64,000 nucleotides of DNA, taken from Microvelia longipes (taxonomy: Eukaryota; Arthropoda; Insecta; Hemiptera; Veliidae). The notes beneath the pieces are model-generated. The model saw only the letters and a program-made list of their open reading frames with translations, made no database searches and was not told the origin of the DNA. Positions 57,405 through 64,000 of the stretch are shown one piece after another. Within the stretch, counting starts at the first letter, position 1, and every line of letters begins with the position of its first letter. The position numbers and the translations under genes were made by a program. Where the stretch lies: the NCBI GenBank assembly GCA_018340805.1, contig JACMZG010001870.1, positions 19,012,475 through 19,076,474 on the forward strand, in the 5' to 3' direction.

Positions 57405-58039
57405 AGCGGGAAGTGGTCACTACCATACAGGTATGGCGATATATTGAAGTTGGCCATTTTCACCAGCTGAGGGGAACTTAATACTAAATCTAATGCCTCG
57501 TATTTTCCAGTTTCTATAGTCCAGGTAGGTTCGCTCGTTGTCATTATACAGATATAGATTTTCCTCATCAATAAAAGTTTCAATAATGCGTCCTTTACTA
57601 TCGTCTTAGAGGAACCCCACATGTAGCTGTGAGCATTAAAGTCTCCAGCTATAACATGAGGTCCAGGGAGCTGTGTTAAACGTTTTTTAGCTGAGCAGTT
57701 GTAATTTCTTCTTCGTTTGGTAAATAAAAGTTAAGTACTGTTACTGGGTAGTTGCTTCCTACTCTGCAGGACATTACTTGTAGTTGGTATTAATAGAAAT
57801 TTCTTGACTGGGTAAATTTTTGGAAATAAGGATAGCGAGACCTCCTTTCCAAGTACCCTGGGGGGGATGCTTCCTATATGTCCTGTAACCAGGAATATTT
57901 AGCGGTATATTTGCAGGTAAATGGGTTTCTTGTAGCAGTATTATTGATGGGTTGTTTCTTTAATTAATATTTTGATATCTTCTCTACGGGTTCTGAACCC
58001 TTTGCAGTTCCATGAGCAAACTTTGAGCCGAGTGTTCAT
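57359..58039 (-). pseudogene. LINE ORF2 endonuclease domain, broken
   Basis: An apurinic-like endonuclease that nicks target DNA. From an ATG at 58039 the frame gives KVCSWNCKGFRTRREDIKIL, with the catalytic Asn. After breaks, AGDFNAHSYMWGS appears near 57640-57600 and YLYGSDHFPLWITL near 57430-57395, the S-D-H signature. At least two frameshifts or stops lie between. Confidence 0.82.
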
Positions 58040-58143
58040 TTTTTCCTTCTTTTTTTAGTTAGTTTTTTTTAATTTTTTTTATTTGTTATATACTTATTTA
58101 ATATTAGTAGAGACAACGTTGTGTAGAGAATGTGTTTTTAAGA

Positions 58144-59498
58144 TTACTTTATTGTGATGGCGTTTGATAGTGTTTTTTTCTTTTTCTTTTTCTACTTATT
58201 CCTTCTAAAGGAGAGTCTGCCGAAGAGAGAGAAGACAAAGAAGATGAGCTTTTTTGGTCATCTTCAGTATCCCACTCATTGACAAACATCATACGTTTTT
58301 CTTCTTGGGTGTTGACCAGGTCATAAACTAGATTTTGTTTTGATTTATATTTGCTTTTTGTTTCAAATATTGTTGGCGTGAAATTTTAGAAGTTCTCTGC
58401 ACTGATATTTTCAATTTTTCTTTCTTTTTGTTTGTTTTTTGTGGCTTCAGATTTTGCTTCTTTTTGCTCTTTCGGTTTGTTTCGCTTCACTTCAGGTATT
58501 TCTTCCTTCTTCTTCTTTTTTCTTTTTTGGTTTTTTTTTTTTCTTGAGCAATTTGAGGGAGGTCGCACTGGATAGCTATTTCTTTTGTTTCTTTAGGTTT
58601 CGTTTTACTAGGTTAGCGAAAGACTGAGCTTGGTCTACCTGAGTGGAGATAACTTTTTCTCTTTGCTTCAAGGTAGGGCAGATTTTCTAGATTTTTATCT
58701 CGGTGACTTTCTTCTCTAGTTTCCATCTTGGACAATCTTTATCTAGGGTCGAATGTCCTCCTTGGCAGTTAACACATTTCTTTGGATTGGGACAGTCTAT
58801 TTCGGCGTGTTTGGTTCTGAACATTCTGGGCAAATAAATTCTTCTTTGGGCAGGCCGATTGCACATGGTTAAATTTAAAGCATTTATGGCATCTGATAGG
58901 TAGTGGTATGTATGGTCGGACAGGTACCGAGTAGTAACCGATTTTTATCCGTTCCGGAAGGGAGGCCAAGCTTAATGTCAACACGTATGAGTTGGTTTTT
59001 TCCTCTCTGCCATTAAATTTTCTGGTGATGCGGTAGATGTCTGTTACTCCCTGGTACTTTAGGTTGTCTTTTATTTCATCTATGGGGACTGCGTCTAAAT
59101 CTCTACATGTCATCACGCCACGGACTCTATTTAAGGTTTTGTGAGGTTCAACAGTAAGGGGTACATGTATATTTCTAGGTAGGTTCTTCATTAGCCTTTC
59201 TCCTTGCTCTGTTGAGAAGGTTTGGACCAGAAGTGACCCATCTTTTAACCTTTTAGCACTCTTAACTTGTCCACATGAATTATTAAGTAACTATCGATCA
59301 AGAATGGTGATACAGAGTTCATAGACCCACCATCTGCTTTTTGACAAGAAGGAAGGACAGATTAGCCTTAGGAACAACTAATTGCAGTCCTAGATCCAAT
59401 CCTGCCCTCTTGGAATCCTTTTTCCTTTTTAAATTATTGTGACAGTTAATGTCAGTTTCCATATATTGACCCCCTGGATCGGGGTCAAGCCCAGACAT
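58144..59498 (-). pseudogene. LINE ORF1 (Gag-like RNA-binding protein), frameshifted
   Basis: ORF1 proteins bind LINE RNA. An ATG at 59498 starts MSGLDPDPGGQYMETDINC. 59191-58769 carries an RNA-recognition-like fold (GVMTCRDLDAVPIDEI, YVLTLSLASLPERIKIG) and a zinc knuckle CHKCFKFNHVQSAC; two more knuckles follow in neighbouring frames near 58800-58740. 58568-58386 is an extremely Lys-rich segment, and a last frame (about 58385-58144) ends in ADSPLEGISRKRKRKKTL, a basic tail that looks like a nuclear signal. Confidence 0.78.
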
Positions 59499-59678
59499 CC
59501 TTAAACCCTCTGATTCGACTTCTAGTGTTGTACCAAGCTCTAAGTAATTACCTGGTAGTAAAAAGTTTTCTCTTCCCTGGTTTCTTTCACAGATATCCGG
59601 TGTATTAAGTTTTCAGTTATTTGTTTTTCTTCAATAAAGCATTTTCGTACTGATTTTAGAATCTTCATTAAGTTATTT
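59499..59678 (-). other. Probable LINE 5' UTR
   Basis: Upstream of the ORF1 ATG with no frame; the 5' end of the element was not fixed. Confidence 0.4.
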
Positions 59679-60005
59679 TACAACGGTTCTTTCAGAGCCA
59701 CCAAAATAAAAAAGTCCACTTTATGCAAAACCTAAACGGTTTTTTTCAAAACCATCAAACAAAAAATGTACTATTATGGTATCGGTCCTTCTCAGAACCT
59801 AAACACTTAATGTATTGTCATTTGTGTGATTGAAGATATTCTACAACGATTCTTTTCAGACCCACCAAAATAAAAAAAGTCTACTTTATGCAAAACCAAA
59901 ACGGATTTATTCAATACCATCTAAACAAAAAATGTATTGTCTCAGTGAGATCAATACTTCATGTGAGATTGAAGTAGTCCTCGTTCTTTTTAGAACCGAA
60001 AACGA
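59679..60005 (-). repeat. 163-bp tandem duplication upstream of LINE ORF1
   Basis: TACAACGGTTCTTTCAGAGC at 59679 and TACAACGATTCTTTTCAGAC at 59842 start two units about 163 bases apart. Both continue through CCACCAAAATAAAAAA, ACTTTATGCAAAACC and AAACAAAAAATGTA with scattered differences. It could be promoter monomers of the LINE or an unrelated duplication. Confidence 0.75.
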
Positions 60006-60385
60006 TAAGTAGAGTGCCCTAGCAAATGTGATATTGGCACCAAATTGTTCAGTTTGTAGTGCACTTACAGAAAAGGTCCATATCGTGGTATGCTTACATA
60101 TGATATTCAAAAGTTATCGACGAAAAACACAGTTTGGCAATCTGAATACCATACTTGCAAGACGATTACCAAAAAAAATATTGTTTATTTAAACTCCTGG
60201 TAGTCGATTTAGTGGGGGTCGATACCTATTTTACGGTGATTGCTTCATTAGAAGCTGAGTAAGTCGGGGTGATGTATATGAAATGTACCACCCTGTATTA
60301 CATTATATTTCATTATATTACTTGTTGATATTAATAAATGGACTATGTTAAATTTGAAAAAGTGATTAAAAAAATGGAATACTAT
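60006..60385. repeat. Intergenic DNA with dispersed repeat fragments
   Basis: 60120-60175 resembles 43755-43820, and 60195-60294 (GTCGATACCTATTTTACGGT, GAAGCTGAGTAAGTCGGGGT) is an inverted relative of 44889-44972. Ends with GTACCACCCTGTATTAC. Confidence 0.5.
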
Positions 60386-60461
60386 AATATTAATGATATT
60401 TGATATCATTAATATTCAATATTAATATTAATATTGTCAACATCAATATTGATGTTGACAA
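60386..60461. repeat. Two adjacent palindromes
   Basis: AATATTAATGATAT at 60386-60399 is inverted at 60403-60416 with a 3-nt loop. TTGTCAACATCAAT at 60434-60447 is followed with no spacer by its exact inverse at 60448-60461, a perfect 28-bp palindrome. Confidence 0.92.
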
Positions 60462-61737
60462 ATTTAAAGACATCTAAAATCTATTGTTTTTTTGTACTTG
60501 GCATGTATCTTTTGCTCGTTTTGCTTAAAAAATTGACTTTGAGGGAGAGGAGGGGAATGAGAAACGGAATTAAATTGACAAAAGCATTGCACCATCCCCG
60601 CTTTGTTTTCTCATCTAACCAATGTAAATAACAATTTGAATTTTGTTTGCTTACGTGTGCTTAGTTTTAGATTAGTTTTGAAAAAATAGCGATCTGCTCC
60701 CGTAAATATTACGTCCTTAGGCATGTAAAAGTGTGATTTATGTCCCTATTTAATCTATTCTCCATCTCAAGTTCTAGGTTAAATCGATTTACTTTGAGAT
60801 TTTTTTTATTATCAACGTTTTATAGAACTCTAGTATGGTGTAATGCAATACATGCAAATAATATTCTATGCCTTAAGTGTGATTTACAAATATTGTTATC
60901 TTGTAAAAGTGTGATGTTAGTGGCAAACTGAGCCAAAAAGACCTAAGGAGGGTTTGCCTTAAAAGGGCCCAAACCTACATCTCAAGAGGTCCAATAGGGG
61001 GGGGGGGTCTTATATGGATTTCTAAATAGAGGGTTCTACTTTTTAACTATAGTAGTATAAATTTTATACTACTTTAGTATAATAAAGCTTAAATTAATTA
61101 ATTTAATACAAGTAAATCAAATGAATTTATTTAATTTAAATTAATCAAAATAAACTTGAGTAAAATATAAATGAACTTAAATATAACTTTAAGTTATATT
61201 AATATAACTTAAAATGTTATATTTGCATTACTCCTTAAATCAGTCCTTTAAATGTAATATTTAATTAAACTATTTTTGATTTTAATCTCTAGATCCCTTT
61301 TCTGCTGCTTAAGGGCCCAATCAAGCTTTATCAGGGCCCTGAAGCACAAATATGTAAGAGCCCTTTTATGCAGCTTTAGGGCCCTGATCAAGTATGCTAG
61401 GACCCTTTTTGCTCCTAGTCTTTCGCACAGGGCTTTTAAAAGTCTAGGTTAAGTAAATAAAGGTCCCTATTTACTTAAGACCCTAGATTCAGGTAACAAT
61501 AACAAATCAAGAAAATTTTAAAGTGCTTGTAAGAAAAACATTTGTCTCCAGGAGCTCTTTAAGCCCTACATTTAAGTATTGGGCCCCTTTCACTCTGGTG
61601 CTATAAATATATTACATAATTATATTTATTTAAATATTAAAAGCTTCAAAATATTTAAATAATTTTTTTCTTTAAGATTTGAGGGGCCCAAGGAGAACTG
61701 CTCCCCACGTACTCACTAGCCAGTCCGTCCCTATGTG
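60462..61737. other. Intergenic DNA, GGGCCC-rich patches
   Basis: No gene. 60955-61720 has recurrent AGGGCCC and AGGGCCCTGA motifs (for example 60965, 61313, 61343, 61379, 61684) in otherwise AT-rich DNA, a poly(G) run at about 60997-61007 and a perfect hairpin AGTAGTATAAA-T-TTTATACTACT at 61051-61073. Confidence 0.5.
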
Positions 61738-61962
61738 ATGTTGTATAAGATGTACAATAAGAACTTGTGATATTATATATTTTAAATACATTTATAGGAA
61801 CTTGTGGTGCAGAAAAAGATGCAAGGTTACATATCTATCTCCATATAGTTAGTTGTACTCAATCCTTAGAGATGTGGTGAAAATGGTCCAAGGCTTAAAA
61901 AATTGGCTTTACCCCCTGTATGTAGACTTGCGAGTTCAAATTCACTATATACATATAAAAAT
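61738..61962 (+). repeat. Dispersed repeat family B, copy 2
   Basis: Matches 43285-43529 from GATGTACAATAAGAACTTGT to GCGAGTTCAAATTCACTA, with almost no difference over the central 95 bases. The same tRNA-like A-box and B-box segments are present and an (AT)n tract follows. Confidence 0.7.
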
Positions 61963-62202
<240 letters not shown>

Positions 62203-62355
62203 GGTGTTTCATATAAAGTGTCCTCCAAAGAAGGAGATGATACTACTTAAGAGGAACTGAAAATGTTCTATAATATGAACCCCGATCTCCAACTGTATTT
62301 TCACAAGGTCAAATTTGATATTTTTAAAACATAAGCTAGAAAGGTGAAATGGTTT
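62203..62355. other. Contig end left of the gap
   Basis: GGTGTTTCATATAAAGTGTC onward, no gene recognised; the sequence stops in ATGGTTT at the gap. Confidence 0.6.
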
Positions 62356-63355
62356 NNNNNNNNNNNNNNNNNNNNNNNNNNNNNNNNNNNNNNNNNNNNN
62401 NNNNNNNNNNNNNNNNNNNNNNNNNNNNNNNNNNNNNNNNNNNNNNNNNNNNNNNNNNNNNNNNNNNNNNNNNNNNNNNNNNNNNNNNNNNNNNNNNNNN
62501 NNNNNNNNNNNNNNNNNNNNNNNNNNNNNNNNNNNNNNNNNNNNNNNNNNNNNNNNNNNNNNNNNNNNNNNNNNNNNNNNNNNNNNNNNNNNNNNNNNNN
62601 NNNNNNNNNNNNNNNNNNNNNNNNNNNNNNNNNNNNNNNNNNNNNNNNNNNNNNNNNNNNNNNNNNNNNNNNNNNNNNNNNNNNNNNNNNNNNNNNNNNN
62701 NNNNNNNNNNNNNNNNNNNNNNNNNNNNNNNNNNNNNNNNNNNNNNNNNNNNNNNNNNNNNNNNNNNNNNNNNNNNNNNNNNNNNNNNNNNNNNNNNNNN
62801 NNNNNNNNNNNNNNNNNNNNNNNNNNNNNNNNNNNNNNNNNNNNNNNNNNNNNNNNNNNNNNNNNNNNNNNNNNNNNNNNNNNNNNNNNNNNNNNNNNNN
62901 NNNNNNNNNNNNNNNNNNNNNNNNNNNNNNNNNNNNNNNNNNNNNNNNNNNNNNNNNNNNNNNNNNNNNNNNNNNNNNNNNNNNNNNNNNNNNNNNNNNN
63001 NNNNNNNNNNNNNNNNNNNNNNNNNNNNNNNNNNNNNNNNNNNNNNNNNNNNNNNNNNNNNNNNNNNNNNNNNNNNNNNNNNNNNNNNNNNNNNNNNNNN
63101 NNNNNNNNNNNNNNNNNNNNNNNNNNNNNNNNNNNNNNNNNNNNNNNNNNNNNNNNNNNNNNNNNNNNNNNNNNNNNNNNNNNNNNNNNNNNNNNNNNNN
63201 NNNNNNNNNNNNNNNNNNNNNNNNNNNNNNNNNNNNNNNNNNNNNNNNNNNNNNNNNNNNNNNNNNNNNNNNNNNNNNNNNNNNNNNNNNNNNNNNNNNN
63301 NNNNNNNNNNNNNNNNNNNNNNNNNNNNNNNNNNNNNNNNNNNNNNNNNNNNNNN
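62356..63355. other. Assembly gap of 1,000 N
   Basis: Exactly 1,000 undetermined bases, a round number that suggests a placeholder size. The right flank begins inside a LINE copy, so a repeat probably caused the break. Confidence 0.99.
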
Positions 63356-64000
63356 AGCCCCTCTTTATAGCTTCTAGTTCTATATTAGTTATAGAACTAA
63401 ATTTTTTTCCTTTAAACTGTTTAATTTGACCAGAGCTGGTAGTAAATGCGTAGCCTGTGCCTGCGTTGTTTTTGGCTCCATCTGTGTAGATAAATTCTGC
63501 ATTCTTGTAATTTTGTTTAATTTTCTTAAGTTGTGATATAATTTCCAAGTGTTCCTTTTTGGATTTGAATGAATGGAGTTGTCGGGGTTTCTTCATAAGC
63601 CATGGTGATGTTGTTGTTTCAGTGCAGTATTTAGATGTACTTGGTATTAGTGAGTTGTCTTTCATAAGTTGTGATCAAGTTTTTAAGGTGGTGTCCGAGT
63701 GGTCTGGTTAAATGAGGTTTTCTTTCATAATATCTGTGGTATTTTGGTGTTTGTATTTTGGGTGTGACATAGTGGTGAGGGAATTGAAACTTTCTGTAGG
63801 CATAGGCAAGGACTAGTTGGTCTCGACGTAATTGTAATGGAGGTTCGTTTGCATCAACTAGAAGAGATGGTATAGGGCTTGTTTTAAATGCCCCAGTGCA
63901 TATTCGTATTCCGGAGTTATGTATTGGATCCAGCTTCTGTAGATTCCTTTCTTTGGCAGATCTATATACTATGGCTCCATAGTCTATTTTGGATCTTATT
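63356..64000 (-). mobile_element. Second LINE copy, ORF2 RNase H region
   Basis: Nearly identical to 55018-55663 on the same strand, including IYTDGAKNNAGTGYAF and FPHHYVTPKIQTPKYHRYY. Small differences: two bases fewer near 63660, an extra C near 63890 and an extra TA near 63965. It runs from the gap to the window end, so the rest of the element lies outside. Confidence 0.93.

Larger units (their letters stand above)
53998..59650 (-). mobile_element. I/R1-type non-LTR retrotransposon (LINE)
   Basis: On the - strand it has ORF1 (59498-58144) with zinc knuckles, ORF2 (58039-54356) with endonuclease, RT, RNase H and a C-terminal CCHC-like motif, a 3' UTR, and an (AATA)n tail ending at about 53998. 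RNase H plus a C-terminal Cys/His motif points to the I, R1 or LOA side of the LINE tree, not to simple Jockey. Frameshifts interrupt both ORFs. It abuts the transposase relic. Confidence 0.88.

Noticed and set aside
58439..58627. Plus-strand Phe/Ser-rich frame
   Set aside because: It is the complement of the Lys-rich end of LINE ORF1.
62301..63665. Very long frames across the N run
   Set aside because: Open only because undetermined bases contain no stops; the real part is LINE ORF2.

Overview
The window is nuclear DNA from an arthropod, most likely an insect. It is AT-rich and holds spliced protein genes with long introns, (AT)n and (TG)n microsatellites, and a dense load of transposable elements: a Ty3/Gypsy element with an env gene, a BEL/Pao element, an I/R1-type LINE, a Tc1/mariner-related transposase relic and several small DNA elements. 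The hemimetabolous or hemipteran impression is only a guess; nothing here names the species. A run of exactly 1,000 N (62356-63355) marks a scaffold gap.

Host genes. (1) An animal haem peroxidase runs on the + strand from 9369 to 27095 in nine recognisable exons. Its 5' exons lie to the left of the window, beyond a retroelement. (2) ALG12, the ER mannosyltransferase of the N-glycan pathway, is an uninterrupted 515-codon gene on the - strand (21722-23269). It is nested antisense in the 8.2-kb sixth intron of the peroxidase. (3) IQUB, an axonemal radial-spoke-associated protein, is a single uninterrupted 931-codon reading frame on the - strand (35898-38693).

Mobile DNA. 1-~8900: Errantivirus-like Gypsy element on the - strand (gag, protease, RT, RNase H, integrase, env, one LTR), broken by many small frameshifts. 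45561-52941: BEL/Pao element with both LTRs, a 4-bp target duplication and frameshifted gag-pol. 53048-53985: dead Tc1/mariner-type transposase. 53998-~59650: LINE on the - strand (ORF1 with zinc knuckles; ORF2 with endonuclease, RT, RNase H), with a second near-identical piece at 63356-64000. Smaller items are a hAT-like element (19867-20599), a Tc1/mariner-like MITE with perfect terminal repeats (23725-24143), a dispersed element with ACTTTTCCTCAT termini (9607-10540, 41406-42085 and fragments) and an (AT)n-associated repeat (43285 and 61738).

Most striking observations. The sequence just downstream of the ALG12 stop codon is a 38-bp tandem array that copies the gene's own coding segment for its PHKELRF signature, in the same orientation. 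A near-perfect 74-bp foldback with a 4-nt loop lies at 42761-42912. The Gypsy env reading frame begins directly after a textbook splice acceptor. Element frames are broken mostly by single-base deletions, while the two long host frames are intact. I found no operons, CRISPR arrays, rRNA or intact tRNA genes, as expected for animal nuclear DNA.
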